From the NCBI RefSeq assembly GCF_010645065.1, contig NZ_JAADZW010000001.1, positions 434,001-498,000 of the forward strand: a stretch of 64,000 nucleotides of DNA, read 5' to 3'. Shown in pieces: positions 17,804-27,054 of this stretch. Every line of letters begins with the position of its first letter. Within the stretch, counting starts at the first letter, position 1. A program made the position numbers and the translations under genes. The DNA comes from Flavobacterium fluviatile. GTDB lineage: Bacteria > Bacteroidota > Bacteroidia > Flavobacteriales > Flavobacteriaceae. Below the pieces are notes generated by a model, which worked only from the letters and a program-made list of their open reading frames with translations, was not told where the DNA came from and did not search any database.

Positions 17804-18103
17804 ATGGATAATTCAGCTGATGAAACAAGTACAGCCGGGCATAAGTTCATACTTTTTGTCACGGGTATGTCTGTTAAATCAGGACATGCAATTGAAAATT
17901 TGCGCCGGATATGCGATAAATATCTTCAGAACAATTATGAACTGGAGATCGTAGATATCAGCAGGGATTCAGAAAAGGCCTTAGTACATCAGATTGTAGC
18001 GATACCAACTTTGATAAAAACACATCCTGCCCCGAGACGAATCATCATCGGTGATTTGTCAGACAACGAAAAGGTACTAAAAATACTTAATTTAAGTGAA
18101 TAG
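17804..18103 (+). CDS. kaiB: KaiB-like thioredoxin-fold protein (second, diverged copy)
   Basis: A 99-residue KaiB homologue with the same core (FILFVTGMSVKSGHAIENL, AIPTLIKTHPAPRRIIIGDLS) but clearly diverged from the first copy and with a short hydrophilic N-terminal extension. The two copies keep PTL and GDLS, so both should keep the KaiB fold. Divergence between tandem copies suggests different partners, for example KaiC for one and the downstream kinase for the other, since SasA-type kinases carry KaiB-like domains in cyanobacteria; that assignment is inference. Confidence 0.88.
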   Translation: MDNSADETSTAGHKFILFVTGMSVKSGHAIENLRRICDKYLQNNYELEIVDISRDSEKALVHQIVAIPTLIKTHPAPRRIIIGDLSDNEKVLKILNLSE

Positions 18104-18106
18104 AAT

Positions 18107-19360
18107 TTGATAGCAAACGATAAAAATACAGACTCCTTATTAGCTGAAATTGAATCATTAAAAGAAAAACTGGATGAATCAAACAGTATTATTGAAGCTA
18201 TAAGAGAGGGAGGCGTTGATGCCCTTGTGGTCAACAATAACGGGGTTCCGCAGCTTTATTCCCTTGAAACTGCCGATTATACCTACAGGCTCCTGGTTGA
18301 AAAATTCAGACAGGGCGCGGTTAGTATTACCAAAAAGGGACTAATCCTGTATTGCAACGATTTTTTTGCGAAACTGGTAAACATTCCTTCAGAGCATATA
18401 ATTGGAAATTACATACAGGAATTTTTTAACAATAGCAGTCAGTTTGTTACAATGATTGAAGCTTTAAAATATGGACTGAGCACACATGAGATCCTTTTCA
18501 AAACCAACAGCTCCCCTGCTACATTCCCGGCTTATATCTCCCTCACAGATCTGGAGCCTTCAGTTAAAGCTATCGGTATTGTAGTGATTGATCTGACAGA
18601 AAAGAGAAACCATGAAGAAGCGTTAATAAAGCATCAGGAAGAACTCGAAGAAAAGATTAAGGAACTCAACCGGATCAACAGCAATCTCGAAGAATTCATT
18701 CACGTGATTTCGCACGATTTAAAAGAACCGCTGCGCAAAATCATCATGCACAACAGCAAAATCGACGGCAGTTACCTGACTGAAATTGATGCCAAATCTA
18801 TGGATGTAATAAAATTATCCGTTTTGCGTCTTAATTCCCTCGTTGATGATTTGGTAAAATACTCGTCGCATACCAAGCAGGAGGAACATACAGAAGTTGA
18901 TTTAGCTACCCTGATTTCTGAAGTTTTAGAAGATCTTGAAGTGAGTATTACCGACAAAAATGCCGAAATACAAATCGGAAACCTCCCGGTCATAAAGGCT
19001 TCAGGAGTCCAGATGCGTCAGCTTTTTTCGAATCTGATTTCGAACGCCATTAAATATTCCAAAGCAGACATTCCCCCGTTGATACAAATTTATCAGGCTG
19101 AAAATTTAGACGAGGAAATACCAAATCAAAACCCTAAATTTGTAAAGATTCAGATCAAAGACAACGGTATCGGAATGGATTCGGGTCATTTGCTTAAGAT
19201 TTTTACGATTTTCCAGCGCCTGCATGCCCGGAACGAATATTCAGGAAACGGAATAGGCCTGGCGATATGTAAAAAGATTATGGAAAACCATTCCGGAAAG
19301 ATTACAGTCGAAAGTAAACTGAATGAAGGGACAACATTTACCATTTATTTTCCAATTTAA
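18107..19360 (+). CDS. PAS-domain sensor histidine kinase of the kai operon
   Basis: A 417-residue soluble kinase: a short N-terminal coiled coil (LLAEIESLKEKLDESNSII), a PAS domain (about 60-170), a second coiled coil, HisKA with the phospho-acceptor His in HVISHDLKEPLRKI, and HATPase_c with NAIKYS, IKDNGIGMDSGH and GNGIGLAICKKI. The only plausible start is TTG at 18107, 3 bp after the kaiB stop; no in-frame ATG occurs before the PAS domain. The HisKA/HATPase half is close in style to that of the kinase at 11195, which suggests a paralogous pair on the two arms of the locus. It is likely the output kinase of the KaiBC pair, paired with the next gene. Confidence 0.88.
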   Translation: MIANDKNTDSLLAEIESLKEKLDESNSIIEAIREGGVDALVVNNNGVPQLYSLETADYTYRLLVEKFRQGAVSITKKGLILYCNDFFAKLVNIPSEHIIGNYIQEFFNNSSQFVTMIEALKYGLSTHEILFKTNSSPATFPAYISLTDLEPSVKAIGIVVIDLTEKRNHEEALIKHQEELEEKIKELNRINSNLEEFIHVISHDLKEPLRKIIMHNSKIDGSYLTEIDAKSMDVIKLSVLRLNSLVDDLVKYSSHTKQEEHTEVDLATLISEVLEDLEVSITDKNAEIQIGNLPVIKASGVQMRQLFSNLISNAIKYSKADIPPLIQIYQAENLDEEIPNQNPKFVKIQIKDNGIGMDSGHLLKIFTIFQRLHARNEYSGNGIGLAICKKIMENHSGKITVESKLNEGTTFTIYFPI

Positions 19361-19364
19361 TACA

Positions 19365-19766
19365 ATGCCTCAAAAAAACTTACATATCATAATTGCCGAA
19401 GACGATAATGATGATGCAGATGTAATCTTCGAAACTTTTAACAACAATCCACACTTTGGAAAAGTAAGCCTCGTAGCCAATGGCGAAGAATTGCTGAACT
19501 TCCTCAAGGACACTGTCAACGAAACCCCGGATGTTATCCTGACCGATATCAACATGCCCATACGCAACGGCATCGAAGCGCTGCAGGAAATATTAAACCA
19601 CCACGAGCTTAAAAATATTCCGTGCTTTGTCTATTCCACCAGCATAAACCCTTCTTACAAACAAAAATGCGACGTATTGGGCGTAAAAGCCTACCTTATA
19701 AAGCCCTACTCTTTTGAAGCTTTTGACGAAATCCCAAAGACGATTCTGAGCATTATTTCAGATTAA
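19365..19766 (+). CDS. Single-domain (CheY-like) response regulator
   Basis: A 133-residue REC domain with an acidic pocket (AEDDNDD), the phospho-acceptor Asp in ILTDINMP, and the conserved Thr/Ser and Lys (VYSTS, LIKPYSFEAF). There is no output domain, so it acts by protein-protein contact or passes phosphate on. The ATG at 19365 lies 4 bp after the kinase stop. It closes the kai operon and could serve both the adjacent kinase and the related kinase at 11195; this sharing is inference. The family (Rcp1-like REC, as in phytochrome-linked regulators) often pairs with kinases of this SHDLxEPLRKI type. Confidence 0.88.
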   Translation: MPQKNLHIIIAEDDNDDADVIFETFNNNPHFGKVSLVANGEELLNFLKDTVNETPDVILTDINMPIRNGIEALQEILNHHELKNIPCFVYSTSINPSYKQKCDVLGVKAYLIKPYSFEAFDEIPKTILSIISD

Positions 19767-19777
19767 AAATAATTTAG

Positions 19778-19819
19778 AAACGAGATTTTTCTTTTAGAGA
19801 AGGTTTCGTTTTTTTTTAG
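19778..19819 (+). terminator. Probable terminator of the kai operon
   Basis: A short stem (AAACGA with TCGTTT) about 12 bp after the response regulator stop, followed by a run of nine T residues. The stem is short, so confidence is moderate. It directly abuts the structured repeat at 19817-19897. Confidence 0.4.
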
Positions 19820-19897
19820 GAGCTGATTCCTGCTATTCATTTCAATCTTTTATGCCGAACCCCGGCATAAAAGGATTTTCATTACTATCAGGGCTAG
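19817..19897 (+). repeat. Dispersed structured repeat, copy 1 (inner hairpin plus outer stem)
   Basis: An 81-bp element whose central hairpin pairs 19847-19857 (CTTTTATGCCG) with 19863-19873 (CGGCATAAAAG) around the loop AACCC. An outer stem pairs CCTG (19829-19832) with CAGG (19889-19892). A second copy in the same orientation lies at 49681-49759, with compensatory base changes in both stems. It is intergenic, between the kai operon and hsdR. It behaves like a REP-type element; I recall similar hairpin elements ending in GGGGCTAG in other Flavobacterium genomes, but no name is assigned. Confidence 0.75.
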
Positions 19898-20027
19898 GTG
19901 TAATTGGTTTCATGAGAAGTGTAGATGTTTTCTTTCGTTTTTATGATTCTTGATAAACATCTTTATTAAATATTTCAATACTTTAGCAATCGAATTGTTT
20001 TTTTGCAGTAATAATATAAATCCTTTC

Positions 20028-23000
20028 ATGGCTTTCAACGAAGATTCACGTGTTAAAATACCGACTATATTACATCTAATGCGATTGGGTTATGATTATT
20101 TATCATTATCCAATCAAATATGGGACGAGACAACTAACATATTCACCAATATCTTCAAAGAGAATCTCAAAAGATTGAATCCTGAGTTATCATTTGGTGA
20201 CATAGATCGGGCTTATAACGAAGTAGCTATTTGTCTGGAGAATGAAGATTTAGGAAAAATATTTTATGAAAAGCTCATTGATCAGTCTGATTTGAGGCTA
20301 ATTGACTTTGAAAATTTCAATAATAATTCATTTAATGTTGTTACTGAACTAACTTATAAAAAAGACGAAGAAGAATTTAGACCAGACATTACCTTATTAA
20401 TAAATGGAATGCCTTTGGCTTTCATAGAAGTCAAAAAGCCAAATAATCAGGATGGTGTTACAGCCGAACACAAGCGCATACAAACTCGTTTTCAAAATAA
20501 AAAGTTCAGGCAATTTGTGAACCTTACTCAATTGATGGTTTTTTCTAATAATATGGAATATGATGATAGTTCTCCTTTGCCAATTGAAGGAGCTTTCTAT
20601 GCCACACCATCTTATTATAAACCAATATTCAACTACTTTAGAGAAGAACAAGAGTTTGATTTTGATGTTTTATTAAAAAACATAGAAGACGAAAACGAAA
20701 ACTTTGTATTAAAAGACACTAATTTATTAAGCATTAAAAATTCGCCTGAATTCCTTACTAACAAAAATCATAACACACCAACTAATAGAATTTGTACTTC
20801 TCTTTTTCAAAGAGATCGACTTGCTTTTGTTTTGCAATTTGGAATAGCGTATGTAAAAGAAAGTACGGGATTGCAAAAGCACATTATGCGATATCCTCAG
20901 TTGTTTGCAACAAAAGCAATTGAAGAAAAACTAAAAGAAGGCGGAAAAAAAGGCATCATTTGGCATACCCAAGGAAGTGGAAAAACAGCTTTAACTTTTT
21001 ATAATGTTAAGTATTTAACTAATTATTTTCAAAAGAAAAGCATTGTACCTAAATTCTATTTTATTGTGGATCGGCTGGATTTATTGATTCAGGCTGGAAA
21101 AGAATTTAAAAGTCGGGGATTGGTTGTGCATAATATCAATTCGAGAGAAGAATTTTCCAGAGATATCAAATCTACATCTGTAATTCATAACAATTCAGGA
21201 AAACCTGAAATAACCGTTGTGAATATCCAAAAGTTTCAGGATGATCCTGATGTAATTAGAAATACAGATTACAATCTAAACATACAGCGTGTGTATTTCT
21301 TAGACGAAGTACATCGTAGTTATAATCCAAAAGGTAGCTTTTTAGCCAATCTTAATGAATCTGATAACAACGCTATAAAAATTGGTCTGACAGGAACACC
21401 GCTATTAGGAAACGACTACAACTCTAAAGCTTTATTTGGAAATTATATTCACAAATATTATTACAATTCTTCAATTGCAGATGGTTATACTTTACGATTA
21501 ATTCGGGAAGAGATTGAAACCAATTATAAACTGACTTTAAAACAAGCGCTTGAAGAAATTGAAATTTTAAAAGGTAATGCCGATAAAAAAATAGTCTATG
21601 CACATCCTAAATTTGTAGAACCAATGCTGGATTATATCGTTCAGGATTTTGAAAAAGCCCGTATTGCCTCAAACAACAATTCAATTGGCGGAATGGTGGT
21701 TTGTGATTCTTCCGAACAGGCAAAAATGTTATTTGAAATTTTTGAATCAAAATATGCAGTAATCAATACAGATTTTAACTTTCTTCAAATGGTTGCCGAT
21801 CCTCGTGAAAGTTATGGCACTCAAAAAAAGAATAAAAGCAAAGTGACAACTGCTGCGGTAATTTTGCATGATGTTGGAACCAAAAAAGAACGAGAAGAAA
21901 AAGTTTCAGAATTTAAAGAGGGAAAAATAGATTTTCTTTTTGTTTATAACATGCTGTTAACTGGTTTTGATGCTCCCCGATTGAAGAAATTATATATCGG
22001 TCGTGTCATCAAAGCACACAATCTATTGCAAACACTTACCCGTGTAAACAGAACTTACCAAGATTTTAAATATGGTTATGTAGTTGATTTTGCAGACATT
22101 CAAAAAGAGTTTGAGAAAACAAATCAGGACTATTTTAACGAGTTACAATCCGAATTAGGTGATGAAATGGAACATTATTCTAACATCTTCAAATCACCGG
22201 AAGAAATCAGACAGGAAATTAATGAAATTAAAGAAGTTTTATTTCCGTTTGATACTTTAAATGCTGAGATCTTTTCCCAGCAAATTTCACAGATTCAGGA
22301 TCGAACTGAAATGCTGAAAATCAACAGAGTATTAAACAATGCTAAAAGTCTATATAACCTTATTCGGTTATCCGGGAATTATGAATTATTAGAACGTCTT
22401 GACTTTCATAAATTAACGATACTGTCCCGTGAAGCCAACAATCATTTGGCTTTGATCAATACAAAAGAAGCACTGGAAGAAAATGTAGATACCACCAATT
22501 TATTAAATATTGCGCTTGAAGATGTCATTTTTGCTTTTGTAAAAGTAAAAGAAGAAGAAATGCTGCTTGCTGATGTCCTGAAATCAACCTTGCAAAAAAC
22601 TCGTGAAATACTCGGTGGCAACTTTGATCCCAAAGACCCTGTTTTTGTATCTTTGCGCGAAGAATTGGAACGCTTATTTAAAAAGAAAAACTTAAGCGAA
22701 GTCACCAAGGAAGGCATGCAGGATAATATTAAAAACCTTGAACTTATTTATGGCAAGGCAAAAGAACTGGAAAGAAAAAACCAGTTATTAAGGGCTAAAT
22801 ATGCGAATGACGAGAAATATGCCCGTTTGCATAAACGTTTAATGGAAAAAGACCCTTTAACCGATAGTGAAACAAAACTCTTTGAAGCCTTAAACGGATT
22901 AAAAAAAGAAATCGACGATCAGCTTTTGCAAAACTCAAAAGTATTAGAAAATGAGAGTTATGTGGAGAAAATGATTATGCGATTTGTGATTAATCAATTT

Positions 23001-23102
23001 AAGAATAAAAACGAAATTCCTTTAGATCCCCAAACTTCGAAACGTATTAATAGTTTGGTAGTTAAAGAATATATGAATGAATTTTATGGAAGAACAGCAT
23101 AA
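20028..23102 (+). CDS. hsdR: Type I restriction enzyme R subunit (HsdR)
   Basis: A 1024-residue motor and nuclease subunit. The N-terminal nuclease domain has the PD-(D/E)xK pattern PDITLLINGMPLAFIEVKKP. The SF2 translocase follows with Walker A HTQGSGKTA, motif II DEVHRSY, GLTGTPL and the motif VI-like region LTRVNRTY. The C-terminal part is helical and presumably contacts the methyltransferase. I chose the ATG at 20028 (MAFNEDSRVKIP), the usual family start; the in-frame ATG at 19950 adds 26 residues of non-conserved sequence. In complex with HsdM and HsdS it cuts unmodified DNA far from the recognition site. It is first in the locus, followed at 2 bp by rhuM. Confidence 0.93.
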   Translation: MAFNEDSRVKIPTILHLMRLGYDYLSLSNQIWDETTNIFTNIFKENLKRLNPELSFGDIDRAYNEVAICLENEDLGKIFYEKLIDQSDLRLIDFENFNNNSFNVVTELTYKKDEEEFRPDITLLINGMPLAFIEVKKPNNQDGVTAEHKRIQTRFQNKKFRQFVNLTQLMVFSNNMEYDDSSPLPIEGAFYATPSYYKPIFNYFREEQEFDFDVLLKNIEDENENFVLKDTNLLSIKNSPEFLTNKNHNTPTNRICTSLFQRDRLAFVLQFGIAYVKESTGLQKHIMRYPQLFATKAIEEKLKEGGKKGIIWHTQGSGKTALTFYNVKYLTNYFQKKSIVPKFYFIVDRLDLLIQAGKEFKSRGLVVHNINSREEFSRDIKSTSVIHNNSGKPEITVVNIQKFQDDPDVIRNTDYNLNIQRVYFLDEVHRSYNPKGSFLANLNESDNNAIKIGLTGTPLLGNDYNSKALFGNYIHKYYYNSSIADGYTLRLIREEIETNYKLTLKQALEEIEILKGNADKKIVYAHPKFVEPMLDYIVQDFEKARIASNNNSIGGMVVCDSSEQAKMLFEIFESKYAVINTDFNFLQMVADPRESYGTQKKNKSKVTTAAVILHDVGTKKEREEKVSEFKEGKIDFLFVYNMLLTGFDAPRLKKLYIGRVIKAHNLLQTLTRVNRTYQDFKYGYVVDFADIQKEFEKTNQDYFNELQSELGDEMEHYSNIFKSPEEIRQEINEIKEVLFPFDTLNAEIFSQQISQIQDRTEMLKINRVLNNAKSLYNLIRLSGNYELLERLDFHKLTILSREANNHLALINTKEALEENVDTTNLLNIALEDVIFAFVKVKEEEMLLADVLKSTLQKTREILGGNFDPKDPVFVSLREELERLFKKKNLSEVTKEGMQDNIKNLELIYGKAKELERKNQLLRAKYANDEKYARLHKRLMEKDPLTDSETKLFEALNGLKKEIDDQLLQNSKVLENESYVEKMIMRFVINQFKNKNEIPLDPQTSKRINSLVVKEYMNEFYGRTA

Positions 23103-23104
23103 GT

Positions 23105-24094
23105 ATGAGCACAGGAGAAATACTAATATATCAAAATCAGGAAGGTAATATTAAGATTGACGTTCAGCTTAATGAAGATACTGTTTGGTTAAATCAGGCA
23201 CAACTTTGTGAGCTTTTTCAAAAATCTAAAGCAACGGTCAGCGAGCATATAAAAAATATTTTTCATGAAGGAGAATTGAATGAAAATTCAGTTGTTCGGA
23301 AATTCCGAACAACTGCCTCAGATGGTAAAAGCTATGAAACCAATTTTTACAATCTTGATGTCATTATTTCCGTTGGTTATCGCGTAAAATCACTTCAAGG
23401 AACGCAATTCAGGATTTGGGCTACCCAACGATTAAAAGAATACATCGTAAAAGGTTTTGCCTTGAATGATGACCGTTTTAAGTCTGGCAATACAATGAAT
23501 TATTTCAACGAACTGCAACAACGCATTCGCGAAATACGAATATCTGAAAAGTTTTTCTACCAAAAAATAAAGGATATTTACACCACAAGTATAGATTACG
23601 ATCCAAAAGACGAAAAAACAATTTCATTTTTCAAAATCGTACAAAATAAACTTCTTTGGGCTATTTCTCAAAACACCGCAGCCGAATTAGTCTATCGCAG
23701 AGTTGATGCTGCTTTACCCTTATTAGGAATGCAGTCTTTTGACAAAAAAGAAGCCAAAGCAGTTCAGAAAACTGATGTTAGTATTGCTAAAAATTATCTT
23801 AATGAAGACGAAATAAAACTTTTAGGATTATTGGTAGAGCAATATTTAGCGTTTGCCGAAACAATGGCACAGCAACAAACTCCCATGTACATGAAAGACT
23901 GGGCAGAACGACTCGATAGTATTTTACAGCTCAACGGACGGGAATTGTTAACGCATGCAGGAAAAATTAGTCATCAAATGGCTTTGGATAAATCGACACA
24001 GGAATTTGAAAAATTTAAGGAAAATAGAAAAGCGACAGAGATTGAGCAAAGTCTTAAGGAGATTGAAGCCGATATTAAAAAATTGAAAAAATAA
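23105..24094 (+). CDS. rhuM: RhuM family protein (type I RM-associated)
   Basis: A 329-residue protein of the virulence RhuM family. The N-terminal half carries a putative HTH-like region (VWLNQAQLCELFQKSKATVS) and the family block NLDVIISVGYRVKSLQGTQF; the C-terminal half is helical and ends in a Lys/Glu-rich coiled coil. RhuM genes recur inside type I restriction loci between hsdR and hsdM or hsdS, and also in Salmonella SPI-3, from which the name comes. The biochemical role is unknown; a regulatory or accessory defence role is inferred from position. It starts 2 bp after hsdR, so it is part of the same transcript. Confidence 0.85.
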   Translation: MSTGEILIYQNQEGNIKIDVQLNEDTVWLNQAQLCELFQKSKATVSEHIKNIFHEGELNENSVVRKFRTTASDGKSYETNFYNLDVIISVGYRVKSLQGTQFRIWATQRLKEYIVKGFALNDDRFKSGNTMNYFNELQQRIREIRISEKFFYQKIKDIYTTSIDYDPKDEKTISFFKIVQNKLLWAISQNTAAELVYRRVDAALPLLGMQSFDKKEAKAVQKTDVSIAKNYLNEDEIKLLGLLVEQYLAFAETMAQQQTPMYMKDWAERLDSILQLNGRELLTHAGKISHQMALDKSTQEFEKFKENRKATEIEQSLKEIEADIKKLKK

Positions 24095-24108
24095 CAATAA
24101 TAATACCA

Positions 24109-25732
24109 ATGACTACCACAATACAATTTGAAAAGCAAACCAAAACACTAATTGACGACTTAAAAAGTGTATGCGCCAATTATGGTTTGGGAAATGACGG
24201 AAATGAATTTCAAGATTATTACTCAGGTATTTTTATATAAATTTCTTAATGACAAATTTATCCATGAAATAAAGCAACTGGATGAAAAAATAGCAGCATC
24301 AGATAATTGGGAGGAAACATTAAGAAGTTATCCTGCCAGTGAGTACGAAATGTTGACCATGCAAATGAGCGAAAGTACTGCCAGCATTCATCCGGATCAA
24401 TTGATTTCAACTTTGTTTGATCGTCAGAATGAGCCTAAGTTTGCCGATATATTCGACAATACTTTATTGGATATTGCCAAACAAAATAGTGAGGTTTTTT
24501 CAGTAGTTACAGAAAGTGGTGAAAAAATTGTCTTATTCGAAAACATAAGTAAATATGTAACTGATAAACGCGATAACTTTTGCAAAGCGCTGATAAATAA
24601 ACTAGTTAATATTAGTTTTGAGAATATTTTTCACGAAAAGTTTGACTTCTACGCTACTATTTTCGAATATTTAATTAAAGATTATAATACGAATAGTGGT
24701 GGAACTTACGCAGAATATTTCACACCGCATGCCGTTGCTAAAATCATGGCACGTTGTTTAGTAAACGAAAGTGTGAGCGATGTAACCTGTTATGATCCAA
24801 GTGCGGGGTCCGGAACGCTTTTGATGAATCTGGCACATCAAATTGGCGAAGAAAAATGTACAGTTTACTCTCAGGACATTTCACAAAAATCATCCAACTT
24901 ATTGCGTCTGAATTTAATTTTGAATGATTTAGTACACTCTATACCCAATGTAGTTAAGGGAAACACCATTTTAGAACCTTTTCATAAAGACAAAAATGGA
25001 CGTTTGAAGCAATTTGACTATATCGTATCGAATCCTCCGTTTAAGTTGGATTTCTCAGATTATGTAAATGATTTAAACACCAAAGAAAACCACGAACGCT
25101 TTTTTGCCGGAACACCCAATATCCCGAAAACCAAAAAAGAAAGCATGGCAATTTATCCTTTGTTTGTTCAGCATATTATGTATTCGCTTACTGCAAAAGG
25201 AAAAGCGGCAATCGTAGTACCAACAGGTTTTATTACAGCACAAAGCGGTATTGAACGCAAAATTCGTGAGCAAATGGTCGAACGCAAAATGTTGCGTGGT
25301 GTAGTAAGTATGCCTTCAAATATTTTTGCTACTACAGGAACCAATGTTTCTATTTTATTTCTGGATAAAGAAAATACCAAAGGCGATATTGTTTTAATGG
25401 ATGCATCGAAACTGGGAACAACCGTAAAAGAAGGCAAAAATCAAAAAACGCTTTTATCTCACGACGAAGAAGATTATATCATTGAGACTTTTAATAAACA
25501 CGAAGCTAAGGAAGATTTCTCAGTAGTGGTTTCGTATGAAGATATTAAAGCTAAAAACTATTCTTTGAGTGCTGGACAATATTTTGAAGTAAAAATTGAA
25601 TATACGGATATTACTCCTGAAGCTTTTGCTGCTAAAATGAAAACTTTTGAGGCTAATTTGAGTGAACTTTTTAAGGAAAGTAAAAGTCTAGAATTGGAAA
25701 TTCAGAATAATTTGAAAGGCTTAAAGTTATGA
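24109..25732 (+). pseudogene. hsdM: Type I restriction methyltransferase HsdM, frameshifted near the N-terminus
   Basis: The family N-terminus (MTTTIQFEKQTKTLIDDLKS, then NYGLGNDGNEF) starts at the ATG at 24109, but the continuation (KIITQVFLYKF) is in the next frame. The join needs removal of one base, the C at 24211. As written, the first frame stops at 24238-24240 after 43 codons. The rest is intact to 25732: the N6-adenine methyltransferase domain with YFTPHAVA, motif I DPSAGSGTLL and catalytic NPPF in YIVSNPPFKLDF. Repaired, the protein would have about 540 residues. An internal start (ATG 24167 or later) could give a product lacking about 30 N-terminal residues. It is either inactivated, truncated but working, or a base-call error. 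Confidence 0.85.
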
Positions 25733-27054
25733 TTAAAGTAGTTTTAAGCTCAATAATTGATATAATCAGCGGAGGAACACCGCAAACTTCTGTTCAAGAA
25801 TATTGGAATAACGGAAATATAGGATGGCTATCTGTTACTGATTTCAATAATGATATTAGATATGTATATGATTCCGAAAAAAAAATCACAGAAAAGGGGT
25901 TAAAAGAAAGTAATACTAAATTATTACAATACGGAGATATAATAATTTCTGCAAGAGGAACCGTTGGAGCATTGGCACAAATTGGAAAACCAATGTGTTT
26001 TAATCAATCTTGCTTTGGGATAAGAGGAAAAAAAGAAGTAGTTGATAACGACTTTCTCTATTTTGCTTTAAAAAACTACGTACAACATATTAAAAAAAGA
26101 AGTCAAGGCTCTGTATTTGATACAATCAATTTAAAATCATTTGATTTGATGGAATTAGAAATTCCTACAAGTATAAATACACAAAAAAAAATAACCAAAG
26201 TCTTATCCGATTTAGATGCAAAAATCGAACTCAATAATAAAATCAATGTTGAGTTAGAAGCAATGGCCAAAACGCTTTATGATTATTGGTTTGTACAGTT
26301 TGATTTTCCTGATGACAACGGAAAGCCTTATAAAACCTCTGGTGGTAAAATGGTTTGGAATGAGGAATTGAAGAGGGAGATTCCTGCGGGTTGGGAGGTA
26401 AAATCTTTAAATAGCGTAATAGAAACTATATTAGATCATAGAGGAAAAACCCCGAAAAAACTTGGAGGAGATTGGACAGAAGACAAGAATGGAATAATAG
26501 CTTTATCTGCAAAAATCGTAAAGAATGGAAAACTAATAAATCTTAACCAAGCAAATAAAGTAAACAGGGAGTTGTACGAAAAATGGATGCCAATAAAGTT
26601 GATCGATGGAGATGTTTTAATGACTTCAGAAGCCCCCGCTGGTGAATTTTATTTTATTCATGGCAAAACAGAATATTGCATGAGTCAAAGATTGTTTGCG
26701 GTTAGAGCCAATCAACTAAAAGTTATGCCATCTTATATGTATTATGAATTATCAAAAGGAAATGGATATTCACAAATTATGGGTAGTCTAAGTGGTAGTA
26801 CTGTGTTTGGTATTAGACAAGATGTGCTTAGAAAAATATTAATTGTCATCCCAAATTTAGAGATACAAAAAGAATTTAATAAAATTGTTCTACCTCAATT
26901 AAAAGAAATAAAACATATAGATGAACAAAACATAGAATTAGCTTCATTACGTGACTGGTTGTTACCCATGTTAATGAACGGTCAGGTTACGGTTGGTGAT
27001 TTGCAGGAAGAATTACAAATGGTAGCTGAACCAAGAGCTATTTATGGAGAATAA
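25729..27054 (+). CDS. hsdS: Type I restriction specificity subunit HsdS
   Basis: A 441-residue subunit with two target-recognition domains (about 1-150 and 220-380) and two helical spacers, each of which recognises one half of a bipartite DNA site. The first repeat starts IIDIISGGTPQTSVQEYW and its spacer has IELNNKINVELEAMAKTLYDYWFVQFDFP; the second repeat starts GWEVKSLNSVIETILDHRGKTP. The start overlaps hsdM by 4 bp (ATGA). Both halves look intact, with no frameshift. The sequence specificity cannot be predicted by eye. No inverted hsdS fragments for shuffling occur in the window. Confidence 0.92.
   Translation: MIKVVLSSIIDIISGGTPQTSVQEYWNNGNIGWLSVTDFNNDIRYVYDSEKKITEKGLKESNTKLLQYGDIIISARGTVGALAQIGKPMCFNQSCFGIRGKKEVVDNDFLYFALKNYVQHIKKRSQGSVFDTINLKSFDLMELEIPTSINTQKKITKVLSDLDAKIELNNKINVELEAMAKTLYDYWFVQFDFPDDNGKPYKTSGGKMVWNEELKREIPAGWEVKSLNSVIETILDHRGKTPKKLGGDWTEDKNGIIALSAKIVKNGKLINLNQANKVNRELYEKWMPIKLIDGDVLMTSEAPAGEFYFIHGKTEYCMSQRLFAVRANQLKVMPSYMYYELSKGNGYSQIMGSLSGSTVFGIRQDVLRKILIVIPNLEIQKEFNKIVLPQLKEIKHIDEQNIELASLRDWLLPMLMNGQVTVGDLQEELQMVAEPRAIYGE

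Noticed and set aside
19817..19897. Riboswitch upstream of hsdR
   Set aside because: A second copy with the same fold lies at 49681 between unrelated genes, so it is a dispersed element and not a ligand sensor of one gene.
24167..25732. Intact hsdM beginning at 24167
   Set aside because: The conserved N-terminus starts at 24109 in another frame; the 24167 start gives residues (MYAPIMVWEMTEM) that do not match the family.
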